DNA of 64,000 nt from Dugong dugon (GCA_030035585.1 CM057471.1:96659819-96723818), one strand, 5' to 3'. Shown: positions 45,225 through 56,913, counted from the stretch's first letter. Notes: generated by a model from the sequence alone, not told the origin. Made by a program: numbers and translations.

Positions 45225-45898
45225 TATGTATATGTGTACATTTGTCACAGTAAAAACATTAAAAAAGAAAAGAAAGCTTTCATATGGAACGTTGCAGTTC
45301 CTTGAGGTGGGATGATGTTGGTATACACTAGAATGGTGTGTACCCAGGTTATACAGACGGAACACCAACGCATCTGCTATGACATCTTATCTTTTATTTA
45401 ATCAACACATCCAAAAGCTGTCTCCTCCTGTCTCTCTTTCTCTTTGCATTTTCAAGTTATATATCTTTTCTTCTGAAGGAAGAAGAGAGAATTGAGAAAA
45501 AGTTGATTAAAAGAGGAACCCTCATGCATATGGTGATATTACAAAGCCTGAGTAAGAATTATTTGGATGAGGTTTGGGCCACAGAAGGAGGGGTTCCTGC
45601 AGAACTGATGGGAGTTCAGGGGAAAATTCTTGACTTGTATTTTTATTAAGTAGCTCTGCTTTGATTAACAGTAATGACTGATGGGAATAACTCAATGAGA
45701 CTTGTCTCACCTTGTCTCCTTGTATAACAATTTGAGGCCCAATAGCTGCCTAATGTCCCAAATAAGAAAAAGAAAAATCAGTAAATTTACAACCTGTGTT
45801 TTGTTTAAGCCTCCTACTCCTGAAGTGAAATTTTATATGTAAACTAAAAGTCACTGGGGCCCCATGTGGTCCAGCCTTGAGATGGTGTCATATTAAAG
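45225..45898. other. Spacer
   Basis: No gene or repeat family recognised. Confidence 0.5.
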
Positions 45899-46166
45899 GA
45901 AATGTAGTTTGGGGCTGGTACTCCAGAGATCCAGACAGTGCTTGGCTTTGAGCCGCTGCCTGTGTGTGCATCAGCCCAAGAGCCTCTGCGGGGGCAGAGC
46001 CGGGCCAGAATATGGCTACATCGGTTCTGGATCATCTGAAAAAATGATTACAGAATATTTTGTCAACCATCCGGGGCACCAGACATTAATATGGAGCAAG
46101 GCCAGAATATACTGGAAATCTTACAAGACTGTTTTGAAGAAAAAAGTCTTGCCAATGATTTTAGCA

Positions 46167-46336
46167 GCCAACGAAAAAAACAACCTGTTGTTGTCAAGTC
46201 AATTCCAACTCATAGCAACCCTATAGGACAGAGTAGAACTGCCCCGTAGGGTTTCCAAGGAGCAGCTGGTGAATTCGAACTGCCAATCTTTTGGTTAGCA
46301 GCAGAGCTCTTAACCATTATGCCAACAAGGCTCCCG
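46167..46336 (-). mobile_element. AfroSINE subtype A inside the CENPC pseudogene
   Basis: Perfect 11-base duplication TGATTTTAGCA at 46156-46166 and 46337-46347, which is CENPC coding sequence (NDFS). It inserted after the retrocopy formed. Confidence 0.97.
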
Positions 46337-46509
46337 TGATTTTAGCACAGATTCTATAAAATCAGTGCCTTATTCAACATCCAAAATAAAAGGCACTTGT
46401 ATTCAGTCACCAAGCGAAGAGGCAAATGGAAACTGATTGTTGTAACTTGGATGGCTGCTTGCAGGCTTTTGTGACCCTGGGCACTATGCAACAAACTAGG
46501 AGATGTGCA

Positions 46510-46670
46510 ACTTATTGATATCAATTACATTGATCAGCTGTGCAACGCTTACCCTTGATCAGTGCAATTTTTCCATCACCATAAACCAAAACTCAGTGCT
46601 CCATAAGCAATTACCAGCTTTTGCCCCCTCCCTCCTGCCCCTGGTGGCTGCTAATAAACTTTGGTTTCTT
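46510..46670 (-). repeat. Antisense L1M-derived 3' part of the CENPC retrocopy
   Basis: CAGCTGTGCAACGCTTACCC, TTTTTCCATCACCATAAACC, AAAACTCAGTGCTCC and GCCCCTGGTGGCTGCTAATA align in order with the antisense L1M sequence at 12050-12230. It provides the AATAAA used by the captured transcript. Confidence 0.7.
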
Positions 46671-46700
46671 AAAAAAAAAAGAAAAAAGAAATGTAGTTTG

Positions 46701-47754
46701 ATCACATCAGTAGACAAAGTCTTTACCCAATATACTGAGTAAATGAACAAAAAGGAATGCATTAAGTCCAGGGGAAAAAAACATTTTTATAATTTTCTCT
46801 CCCCATTTCTTTCCTTCTCAGTATCATTCACAGGAATGCCAGCTATTCCTCAAAATTTTCTTTCCCACTCTTTACTTCTTATGCCTCAAAACTCGGCTAA
46901 TTCCAACCTTGACAGCTTTTCTCTCTCTCTCTCCACCTAATTTTGTTTTGTTTTACACATCAGCTAAGATTCTTCATTATCTTAATTTTTCCATCGCATA
47001 TAATCTCTATAACACAGGCTACACAGGAAGTGTACCCTTCCCTCTCGGAGCCATAGTGAGGTACGTGTGCACTGGGGGACAGTGGAGAAGGTATAAGGTA
47101 TGAAGTGAGAAAAGTTGTGCATACTGACTCATATTAATAACTGTGTTCTTATTTTACTTATCTGTATCTATTTACCTATAAATTTGTTTCTATCTATGGC
47201 TATAATTGACTCAATGGTAATGTGTTTTTTAATGGCTGTATCTATCATAAAAGGACTAAAACAAACATAAGACAGTCCCCTACTTCCCCTTGCCTTCTGC
47301 TTTCACCCACCTTTCTTTCTTTTCTGCCATCTACCTTCTCTGCCCCCTAACTTTGACTAGCGAATAGACTGCATGACTATTACAGTGCAGAAAATATTGT
47401 TCTGATGGTTACCAAGCAAGGGGGACAAAGCAGGAATGACCCCCATCCACAAGGTTCAGTTAAAGTTGAGAACTGCTGCCTTAGCCCAAACAACAAGGAC
47501 GGGTACTCAGCTTCCCCTTATCTTATAAAGACTCTGACCCTGATTCATTCGGGCGTTATCTGGTATGCATCTGCTGAATAAAGCCTTTAACAAGCTCATT
47601 TTGAATCCCTTAAATAAATTTTCAGCTCTATCATCTATCGATAGATCTACCTACCTACCTACCTATCTATCATCTAAAATATATATGTATATCATACAGT
47701 ATATATATCATATATGTATATACGATGTGTGAAAACCAATTAACTTAAAAAGTA
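46701..47754. other. Spacer with a TA/CTAC microsatellite at 47627-47728
   Basis: CTACCTACCTACCTA and TATATATGTATA repeats are at the end. Elsewhere nothing recognised. Confidence 0.5.
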
Positions 47755-47940
47755 CTTTCACATTCATTACATTTACAAAAAAACCAACAATCCTATGAAG
47801 TAAACATGAGTATGGATTATTTTCCTCATTTTGTAAGTGATAAAATTAAAACCCAGGGGAGTCAGATAGACTGGCTCAAGTTGACATAGCTCGTTTCTAC
47901 CTATTTGAACCCGGGCCTTCTAGTCCAAGTGCCCTGAATG
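47755..47940 (-). repeat. MIR
   Basis: AATCCTATGAAGTAAACATG, TTCCTCATTTTGTAAGTGAT, GTTGACATAGCTCGTTTC and TTTGAACCCGGGCCTTCTAG are reversed MIR landmarks. Confidence 0.8.
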
Positions 47941-49534
47941 TCACAGCATTACATCACAGCATGTTGATGTTAGTTTTGAAGGTCACCCTAAGGACTTTGC
48001 CCTTTCCTGAAGTAGCTAAATCTCAATACATCTTGCCACTCTATTCCCCCACACCAGGGAGTTTGCTATAAGATAATTGCATTTCTATTAGAATAACAAC
48101 AAAGAATGGGTTCTTTTGAAGATTTGTCTTGAAGACTTTAATATAGAAGATTTCCAAAAGAATGTAATATACTGAAAGAAAGAATAGATAGCATGAAAGT
48201 AGAAGTGGTCCTTTCCCTACTGACATCCCAGGAATGAGTCTCTATTTCTAACTCATACTCGAAAAACAGAAAAAACAAAGAACTGATTTTTGCTAGTTTT
48301 TTTTTTTTTTTTAATTTAATTTTATTTTAGTTACTTTTAAAAGATAATTGAGAAGTGAAGAGCACATGGTACCTTAAGCCTGAACTTTGGCTTAAAACTT
48401 AGCTTTAAGCCTTTGACACCTTGGCAGGGATAGGAGAAGCTAGGAAAACTCACTTCAAAGCTACAGTTCTCTGAATCACAGGAGGTAGAGTTTTGAACAC
48501 ACCTCCATTGCAGGCTATTCTTTTTTCTAGGAAGTCAACTTAACTGGGCCACATATCCATACAAATGTGAAATTGAGGCCAGTTGAATGGTGAGTCCACA
48601 GAGCAGAGCAGCTTTGTGTGATTATGCAGAGGACAGTGTGTGTTGCAGACAGTTATTTTTCTACAGACTTCTGGGTCCCTTTTAGGTGGTGTCATGCCTG
48701 CACTCTTCTTATTCCCTAGCACTTATGTGTGTGCCCTCATTCAAGCCGATGCTCACAGCAAGTCAGCAGCTTGATAATCAGGAGCGTGCCAGCAGGACAA
48801 GGAGGATGACCTGGAGGGAAGACCACAAAAAGAAACTTGGGTGCACTTGGTGGAGCTCAACCTAAACTGAAGGGCTAATGACCCACATGTGATTTTACTT
48901 ACGTCCAAACAACCCCATATTCCAGAAAATATTTAAAACTAAAGGAGCCATGCTTTCTTTGTAGTACAGATGAAGAGATGCAATGGGAATAACCTCCCAC
49001 CCCTTCCCTCATTACTGTTTATCTTTTTTAAGGATGCGGCATTATTATTTTCTGATGTGATTGTGCGATTGGGAGCAACACATTTGTGGGTTGAGGTAGA
49101 GTGTCCCAAAAGGACATGGATAGTTTTAAATTGTCAGTGAACCTGGGAAAAGGAAGGTTCCACAGCAGGAAATGAAGACTTAGGAACCTGGACTTAGACC
49201 AGGAGAAGAGGAACAAATTCTTCTCTCTGGGTCTTACTTTTTTGGGCATAGACTCTGAAGATGTTTCTGGATGCTTCCAGACAGTGAGAGAAAGATGGTC
49301 TCTGCCATAAGGCAGCTTCCAACAAGCAAAGGAGAAGCAGCTCTTAGAGCCACCTAATGAGGCTGGGTCATACCCTGTGGATTCTCAAAGCAGCCCTCGC
49401 TCTGGCCAAGGTGTGGGCATGGACCCTCCCTCCATCCATTCCCTGGAACACAAGTCAGACTTAACGTTTAGTACAATTTTACTGAAGGCTGGAACAGACA
49501 AGCAGAGAAGCCTTCCTCTGAGTTTTCCTAGATC
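47941..49534. other. Spacer
   Basis: 1.6 kb; a T-run at 48297-48312. No gene or repeat family recognised. Confidence 0.5.
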
Positions 49535-49702
49535 AGTGGTTCTCAAAGTGCAGTTCTCAAATTAGTAGTATTAGCATCAACTGGGGAATGCAAATTTTGG
49601 GTTCCCATCCCACACTTACTGAATCCAGAACTCTGGGGGTAGAACCCAGTGACCTATGGTTTAACAAGCTCTCCAGGTGATTCTGTTGTATGCTCAAATA
49701 AA
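49535..49702 (+). mobile_element. MER20 (hAT-Charlie DNA transposon, non-autonomous)
   Basis: CAGTGGTTCTCAAAGTGCAG is the hAT terminal repeat; TAGCATCAACTGGGGAATGC, CTGAATCCAGAACTCTGGGG and CAAGCTCTCCAGGTGATTCT are MER20 landmarks. The right terminal repeat is lost. Old, shared by placental mammals. Confidence 0.93.
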
Positions 49703-49716
49703 AGGACTGCTAGGTT

Positions 49717-49900
49717 GGAGCCCCGGTGGCGCAGTGGTTAAGTATTTGGTTGCTAACCAAAAGGTCGGCAGTTCAAATCCACCAGCTGCTCCTTGGAAAC
49801 CCTATGAGGCAGTTCTACTCTGTCCTATAGGGTCTCTATGAGTCAGAATTGACCTACGGCCATGGGGTTGGGTTTTTTTGGGTTTTTTTTTTTTTCCGTT
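49717..49900 (+). mobile_element. AfroSINE subtype A
   Basis: GGAGCCCCGGTGGCGCAGTG is the least diverged head in the window. TAGGTTGG at 49711-49718 and 49901-49908 is the likely duplication. Long T/G tail at 49864-49896. Confidence 0.95.
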
Positions 49901-50073
49901 TAGGTTGGCAGTAAAATCTTCTACAATTGAGGGGCATCAAGCTGAATTTAATATTTAATGTGACCTCATTTGAACGCACCACCTGCTGAGGTCTGAATCA
50001 GTCATTATGCTAGTGTCATTCACCAAATATTTCTAGCTATCTCCTTTCTGTACATATCCACTGCCACCTCCAG

Positions 50074-50276
50074 TTGCCGAGGAGCAGATTCTGACTCATG
50101 GCGACCCCAGGTATGTCAAAATACAACTGTGTTCTACAGGATTTTCAATGGCTGATTTTATGGAAGTATATCACCAGTCTTTCCTCTGAGGCAAGTCTGA
50201 GTGGACCCAGTCCTCCAACCTTTCAGATAGCAGACGAGCACGTTAACTATTTGTACTATTTGTAGAGGGACTCCTC
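50074..50276 (-). mobile_element. AfroSINE subtype B
   Basis: GAGCAGATTCTGACTCATGG tail, TCAATGGCTGATTTTATGGA body, degraded head to GAGGGACTCC. Confidence 0.9.
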
Positions 50277-50348
50277 TAGGATTATATTTTGTGACACCCT
50301 TGTGGTTGAATGGACCACAAGTGTATTTCTTGCCTATGAGCTGTAAAA

Positions 50349-50501
50349 AAACAAAAAATCAAACCCATTGCTGTCCAGTCGATTCCCACTCATAGCGACC
50401 CTACAGGACAGAGTAGAACTGCCCTATACAGTTTCCAAGGAGTGGCTGTTGGATTCAAACTGCTGGCTTTTGAATCACCACCGCACCACCAGGGCTCCAC
50501 A
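50349..50501 (-). mobile_element. AfroSINE subtype A
   Basis: Flanks AGCTGTAAAA (50339-50348) and AGTTGTAAAA (50502-50511). About 20 bases of the head are missing (CTGGCTTTTGAATCACCACC). Confidence 0.93.
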
Positions 50502-50697
50502 AGTTGTAAAAGAATTTAATTGCCACTGTGAGACTCTATTGAGCTTTCTCTTTCCCTTTATAGTAATATTCAAGATAGTGGCTGCTTTCTCAGCCTGGAT
50601 CCCAGAGTGAGGATATATGGAAAAGGGCCTCCAATTTTTGTTGCTATAAGCCACTAAGATTTGAGGGTTATTTGTTACTGCGGCTGCAACACAGCCT

Positions 50698-50850
50698 AAC
50701 TCATTGCTGCCAAGTCAGTTTTGACTCATAGCGACCTATTGGACAGAGTAAAACTGCCCTATAGAGTTTCCAAGGAGCAGTTGGTGGATTTGAACTATCG
50801 ACCTTTTGGTTAGCAACTGAGCTCTCATCCACTGTGCCACCAGGGCTCCA
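50698..50850 (-). mobile_element. AfroSINE subtype A
   Basis: CATTGCTGCCAAGTCAGTTT to CTGTGCCACCAGGGCTCC. Confidence 0.93.
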
Positions 50851-51609
50851 TAGCCAAGCCTATTCTAATTAATCTTACCTAAAACTATGACCACATGTCC
50901 TGCAATGTTTGCCAACTCTCTTATTTCAAATATCCTGTCCCGTTTTTAAATCACAAGTCCCAGCTTTTGTTTCAATCATACATAGTTTACTGGTTCTATC
51001 ATCCCTGATAGACTTATTCTGTGACCCCATATAGTCTGATACATCTAGAAACACAGCAGGAGCTTAATAAATACTGACTGATTGATCTGCCATAGTCCAC
51101 ATCCATTTTAAAGCACTGTTCTCCATTTATAGACCATGTTTCTATCTAAAAAAAATCCGTCTACCACAAAGCATTCTTCATACTTTCCCCCTCAAATGAT
51201 TTCTTTTCCTCCTGATAGTGCTTAAATCCAGCATTTGAGTCTCCTCGCTTTGTTTTAATTATTAACTGTGATTAGATACTCCAAGGGTTCTGGAGCAACC
51301 GGGCAATTGAACATGTGTAATTTTCCTGATTATTTCCCTGACTCAACCTGGAACAAATAAAAACAAACAACAGAAGTCAAAGAAGGAGTGTTTGTTTTCT
51401 CAGCTTGATCACTGTGGATTTACACCTCTTTCCCATTTGCACTAATGAGCATTACATGAGTAATTCTCCCACAGTGAACACAACCCCTTAAGTCCTCTCA
51501 GTGCTGTTCTAAAGTGGTACAGGAATATAAAGCTGTTTTAGGGCATGTAACTAAAAACTAGTAACTACTATGTAGCATACTTGAGCCTACATCTTTCCAG
51601 TATTAGGCC
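50851..51609. other. Spacer
   Basis: No gene or repeat family recognised. Confidence 0.5.
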
Positions 51610-51744
51610 ATGAGTTCCTGGACATCCTGGATGAGTCTTATCGTATCTTTGAATCCTGAAGGCATAGCATAGAACCTGGCACATTGTAAGTGCTCGGTAC
51701 GCTTTTGTTGTCGAATGGGTGAATGAATGAATGAATGTATTATA
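51610..51744 (+). repeat. L2 3' end
   Basis: GAACCTGGCACATTGTAAGT, GCTCGGTACGCTTTTGTTG and GAATGAATGAATGAATG are the standard end of L2. Confidence 0.8.
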
Positions 51745-52402
51745 ATGAATAGCATTATATTATCAAGATTGTCTTTTTAATTATTTCACTAGAAGAAACT
51801 AAAGACCGAATTTTAGTTAATTACTCCTGTAAGAAAAACACAATTACCACATTTTTGCTTTGGTTTACCTTGTTCTATTCAAGACTAACTGTGTAAAGAT
51901 TTCCACCTTAAGTAGAGCCATTAAACTATGACACTGTGTTTGTCTCATCCCAGGAGTCTTATTCTGCCAGTACCTTTTCACACTTTAACAGCCTTGATAA
52001 AGGCAAAAACCCTTATTTATACAGAAGATGGACCTCAGGACTAGAAGACTAACTAGAAACATATGGCAATAATTCTTACATTATTTTTCAGTAAATGCTG
52101 ACAATAATAATTAAATAAGCAAATAAACCAATGAAAAAGTAATACCTTAATTTGAACAAGAATGGTGATGATATTATTTCCTTATATCCACAATTCACTC
52201 TAAGTGATCAGGGTGTCAACAGAATAATGCTACAACTTAAGTCAAGTTTCTAGTGTTCCCTTGTGGCCAGGTAGATTTCAGGGTCTGATCCCCAGGGTAC
52301 TGAAATACTGAACAATCAGACTCTAATTCCATAGTCCAGAATAAAACAAAGGACTCTATTCTCTGGAGGAAACAATGATGGAGAAAGATCTGTGGGTAGC
52401 TA
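51745..52402. other. Spacer
   Basis: AT-rich; no gene or repeat family recognised. Confidence 0.5.
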
Positions 52403-52414
52403 GGATAGCTGAAG

Positions 52415-52619
52415 GAGTCCTTAGATGGTGCAAATGGTTAAAGTGTTTCGCAGCTAACTAAAAGGTTGGAGGTTAGAGTCTACCCCGTGGAACCTCATAA
52501 GAAAGGCCTGGCAATATACTTCCAAAAAAATCAGTCACTGAAAACCCTATGGAGCACAGTTCTACTCTGAAAGACATGGGGTCCCCATGAGTCTGAATCG
52601 ACTCAACAGCAACTGGTGA
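52415..52619 (+). mobile_element. AfroSINE subtype B
   Basis: Flanks GGATAGCTGAAG (52403-52414) and GGATATTTGAAG (52620-52631). Body CCAAAAAAATCAGTCACTGA. Confidence 0.94.
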
Positions 52620-52979
52620 GGATATTTGAAGTGGAATCAGATAACTTGCCCAACTAACTTGTTGCTAAAAGGCTTAGCACTGTGCCTTAATTAAAGAGTT
52701 GGTTGAAATACAAGTTTCTATGTTCAAATGCAAATTAGCAAGAGTTGACTAATTTATACTTTAGTATGAGTTTGCACAATTTCCTTTTTCTTCCCTGAAT
52801 ACCTTTGCCCATTTAGAATAACAAAGCAGTAAGAAACTCAGCTATACTCAACTCTCCTTACCCAGTTTCCTGTATATCATGAGAACAACTATTTTTTTAG
52901 AGTTTAACAAAGAACAGAGAAAGCACTTGTACATGCAACTTGCTTCTTGTTTGGTGTTCTAGAACTACATCAATAAAGC

Positions 52980-53387
52980 ACAATACTCCTTTGCACTGTC
53001 TTCCTTTGATTAGGATTATTAGTTGCAAGCAACAGAAATTAACTCTGGTAGATTTGCAGCAGAAAAATAAGTTTATTAAAAGAATATTGGATAGCTCATA
53101 TAATCACAAAGAGGATGACACCCAGACTTACAGTCTATGCTGGCAGGAACAACAGTTCAAATCAGATCAAAGAACTTGTGAGATCCCCATTGTCAAAGGC
53201 TTCAAGCTCTAGTTTCTGCAGCCTCCACCACTCTCATTGCCACCACTTCCCTGGAAATTCAGTCTTGACGCTCTGCCACTGCCACCAAAGTGGGTGTCTC
53301 TTCAAAGTTTGGGGCACCTTCTCTTGGTAGATATTAACCTGCACTTGAATACTAGCATCAAAGGAGGCTGAGAAAGTTATTTTCAGT
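52980..53387. repeat. Probable old interspersed repeat, family unassigned
   Basis: TTAGTTGCAAGCAACAGAAA, AAATAAGTTTATTAAAAGAA and CTCCACCACTCTCATTGCCA follow a pattern common to old mammalian repeats on the minus strand. Confidence 0.35.
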
Positions 53388-53388
53388 G

Positions 53389-53584
53389 TGTCTCTGGGTG
53401 GTGCAAATGTTTTCACTCAACTACTCACCGAAACTTTGGCAGTTCAAATCTACCCAGCAGCATTGTGGAAGAAAGGCCTGGAAGTCTGCCTCTATAAAGA
53501 TTACAGCCAAGAAAACACCATGGAGCAGTTCTACTCTGTAACCCATGGGTTGCCACAAGTCGGAATCAACTTCATGGCAACAAG
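53389..53584 (+). mobile_element. AfroSINE subtype C
   Basis: GTCTCTGGGTGGTGCAAATG head, TATAAAGATTACAGCCAAGA body, TTCATGGCAACAAGTTTG tail. Confidence 0.9.
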
Positions 53585-53844
53585 TTTGATTTTTGCTCTA
53601 ACATGGAAGACAAATTCTACTTCTTATGAAGATTCATAAAGTAAAGAGAGCAGAAGTTTCCTACGAATTGTTAAAGGTTGCAATATTCCCCAAAGTTTAG
53701 ATTTCTTCCATGGAATATTCCCACTTCAGTGAGTTTGTCGACATATCAAGAAATCTGAGTGATTTATAGTCTAGTTAAAAATAAATGTCATAGAGCTTTG
53801 TACCTTCAAATTGCTTGCATGGGTAAGACAACCGTTATGAATTA

Positions 53845-54006
53845 CCAAAAACCAAACCAAACCTGTTGCTGTTGAGTCGATTCTAACTCATAGTGACCCT
53901 GTAGGGCAGAGTAGAACTGCCCCATAGGGTTTCCAAGGGGCAGATGGTGGATTCCAACTGCCGACCTTTTTGTTAGCAGATGAGCTCCTATACACTGTGC
54001 CACCAA
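53845..54006 (-). mobile_element. AfroSINE subtype A
   Basis: Perfect ten-base duplication TTATGAATTA at 53835-53844 and 54007-54016. Confidence 0.96.
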
Positions 54007-54016
54007 TTATGAATTA

Positions 54017-54639
54017 TGAGGGGGGAAGAAAAGAGTATGTCCCAATTTCTCTAATACTAAAGCAACTCCAGCATCAGTCGATGAGTTGGTTGTTGAGAAC
54101 AGTTGGACCAGGAAAAATATTGGACCAAGGGCTGAATGCAGACGGATCTACTCTGTGGTTTGATTGTTGTGGAATTTCCCTTGGTGTTTTGTCTGATTTA
54201 CACTATATTGTTTCAGCAACATCTGCAGGAAACCAGAGTTAAGAAACTTCATGGGTTATGTGCTGTTAATGTCTGCTCCAACCAGATCTTAACATATGAA
54301 ATCAATAAAGCCAGTGGGCAGAGCACACCAAATTGAAATCTGAGAGGTTGGGTTCAACTCCTGAATTCATTTCTGCATCTCAGAGTCACCATGGTGTGCA
54401 GACATCAACATGAAAATGTTGTTGGTAGAGAAAGGCAAGTGTTAATGCCTCAGTTCTTTCACAGTTCCTCTCCAGGTTTTTCTGAATACCACCATTTCAG
54501 AACAAGAAGTGCAGATACAATAAGCCAAGAGTGCTCATTGAGACCTAAAGAAGCTTTCAGACACCTACATTAATATCAGGATGTTATTACTAGCCTGGAG
54601 ACAGTCTTGGAGGATGCCACATGGAGATATGAAAACCAT
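54017..54639. other. Spacer
   Basis: No gene or repeat family recognised. Confidence 0.5.
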
Positions 54640-54990
54640 AATGACAGAATCTCAGAATTTGAGTAGACATCCAAAGTCACCTAGACCAAGTGCCACACAG
54701 GAATATCCTCTACAAAATAGCTAATAGGCATTTGTGCCAACTTCTACTTGGAATTGCCAAGACTCCATCACCTCCCAAGTCAATCCACCCCGTTGTTAAA
54801 TCATGCTCATTGTTTGGAAGTTCTGTGTGCTTATAAACTTGATTCTACTCACTGATCTCACTTCTGCCATGCACCTGTAGGAATTTTCAAAGGACAGTCT
54901 TTCAAATATTTGAAGATATCTGCCTGTTGTCTTATCAAATATTAAGTTGTGTCAGTTCTACGTCCTTAACACACCTAGTAACATCTAGTA
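54640..54990. repeat. Possible ancient mammalian repeat, family unassigned
   Basis: TTTCAAATATTTGAAGATAT, CTGCCTGTTGTCTTATC and CACCTCCCAAGTCAATCC have the look of an ancient conserved mammalian element. Confidence 0.35.
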
Positions 54991-55199
54991 ACTACCCATT
55001 CCTCTTCATTCTCATTGCCCTTATATCTTCTCCTGTGAATTATTCCTGGTGTCCTGTGAGACCTTCCTGCTTCTAGTCTTGCCTCCCTAATCCATTCTCA
55101 ATGCATTAGCCTGAATAATATTTCCAAAATAAATATATCCTTCCTTTAAAAAATACACACACTTCAGATAGCTTCTTACTGCTCTCAAGATAAAACTCA

Positions 55200-56913
55200 G
55201 GTGGATCCAACATGGTGCTATAGACAGAAGCACCAAACTGTCCCTCCACAGCAGAGACCCAAACAACTAAGCAAAACAGAGACAAACATCAATACTGGAA
55301 CCCTAAGTGTCAAATGAAGAGATAAAGAACTCAGTCAAGCACCAAATGGAGTAAGAAACTGACAGAGAACAAAGAGCTAGGAGAGATATGTGCTGAGGTC
55401 CACTACCAGCTATCACAGCATGGATTCACCATCTTGGTCTCCTGTCAGAGATCAGCAGACAGGAAGTACGGGAAAGCAGCTTCACAGAGCTCCCAGCAGG
55501 AAACAGAGCACCTGGTAACCAGCAATATACAACTTCTCACCTCCCATCCTTCTTCTGCCTGCTCGACCTCTGTTGCTTCATAGCTGGCTGCAGTATCTTA
55601 GCCTGCCTGGAAGTGCAGGGTCCCTGCCTTTGGATTCACCTGGCACACATTGGAGATCAGTGGACAGGGAGTATAGGAAAGCAGCTTCACAGAGCTCCCA
55701 GCAGGATACAGGAAAACCAGTAACCAGAGATATACACTTCCCCCCACTCCACACTTCTTCACCCCTCCTCGGCCTCCTCTGCTTCATGCATCCACAGTCT
55801 CTCGGCTGGGAGGCACTGTCTTCAGCCCTGTGCTGCTTGGATTCAACCTGTTCACCCTAGCCAGCTCCCTGAGTGCCATTTGTTTGTTGCTAGTGTTGCT
55901 TTTTTCCACATCTTTTGGTTTCTTCTGTACCAGTCACAACCTCCCCTTCCTTTCTCTCAAACACTTGGCTCCCTGTGCCATCTTTGCTTTTTCTTGAAAG
56001 GCTGTGAAGCACCCCTTGACTGTGGAACTGCTCCCTTCCTACATCGCCAGGCTGGTGGGATCCCCAGGGTTTTTGTTTTGTTTTGTTATGATTTGTTCTG
56101 TGTTGTTTTGTTTGTTTTCTTTTTCTTTTCTTGGCTTGGGAGCCCCTTCTAGCTAGGCTGTACTGCATGGCTTGGGAGCTACTTCCTCAGTCTGCAAAGC
56201 CTTGCAGTGGGATCCCTGGGTGCATTTCTTTTCTCTTTTTTTGTTTTCCTTTCCTTCTTTTTTCTTTTTTGTCTTTGTTCATTTCTCAGTTTCTCGTCTC
56301 TTTATACTTACCTTCTCTTCCTGTCTCCTGAATATCTGGCCGTATGTTACAACTCTGCCCCTTCTATCCAGGCTGTACTTTGAGGCCTGGGAGTCATTTT
56401 CTCTATCTTCCCAGCCAAGCTGGTGGGATTCCTGGGGGTTTTGCTTTTCTTCTTTTTTTCTTACCAATTTTTATTTATTTTTTTCTTTTTCCCTCTTTCT
56501 CTTTTTTTTTCCCTCCATATCTCAGTTTCTCATCTCTCCAATCCAATGCAAGCTCCCTTAGCACTCTTCTTTTTTTTTTTTTTTGTTTGTTTGTTTGTTT
56601 GTTTTTGGCTCCTGTTTCTCTCTGCTCTCTCTCCATGCACTGAACATCACAACCCCCGAGCAGCACAAGCACAGCCTACTGAAACCTCCCTTCACTGATT
56701 CCTGGTCCGTCCTGTCAGTCCTAGTATGTGCCACAAACAACCCATCCCAGTAACTCCCCTTCAGCTGTACTTTCCCTAATGTACCATAACTGAGTGAATA
56801 GCCTTGCCCACTGGATAAGGAGATAAAAAGTATCGTGCCCACAGATGAGCAAACAAGAAAGAGTGCACAGCCCACCTGCTCAGACATAACCAAAAAAAAA
56901 AAAAAAAACAAAA
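55200..56913 (+). promoter_or_regulatory. L1 5' UTR (internal promoter region) with tandem monomers
   Basis: About 1.7 kb. Two monomers with a 205-base period start at 55449 and 55654 (AGATCAG, then AGCAGCTTCACAGAGCTCCC). A second T/C-rich set of about three repeats lies at 55990-56560, marked by GGCTTGGGAGC at 56166, GGCCTGGGAG at 56382 and TCAGTTTCTCGTCTC / TCAGTTTCTCATCTC. The family's 5' UTR acts as an RNA polymerase II promoter; activity here is inferred, not shown. Confidence 0.8.

Larger units (their letters stand above)
45912..46687 (+). pseudogene. CENPC: Processed pseudogene of CENPC (centromere protein C), short-transcript retrocopy
   Basis: CENP-C is the inner-kinetochore scaffold that binds CENP-A nucleosomes. 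The copy opens with a GC-rich leader and an ATG at 46012 giving MATSVLDHLKK. After a one-base shift it reads DYRIFCQPS, INMEQGQNILE, then LEILQDCFEEKSLANDFS and, past an inserted AfroSINE, STDSIKSVPYSTSKIKGTCI and QSPS. This matches the CENP-C N-terminus (known human start MAASGLDHLKNGYRRR, EILQDCFEEKSLANDFS) without introns. After about 46417 similarity to CENPC stops; the frame ends EEANGN and a stop at 46434. A non-CENPC 3' part ends with AATAAA (46653) and a poly(A) run at 46671. A 13-base duplication, GAAATGTAGTTTG, lies at 45899-45911 and 46688-46700. It is a dead L1-mediated retrocopy. Confidence 0.9.

Noticed and set aside
47205-47235. AATTGACTCAATGGTAATG as an AfroSINE tail
   Set aside because: Only about 25 bases match; too short to separate from chance.
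56172-56698. Leu/Phe-rich frames up to 129 codons suggesting membrane proteins
   Set aside because: They read the T/C-rich repeat array of the L1 5' UTR.
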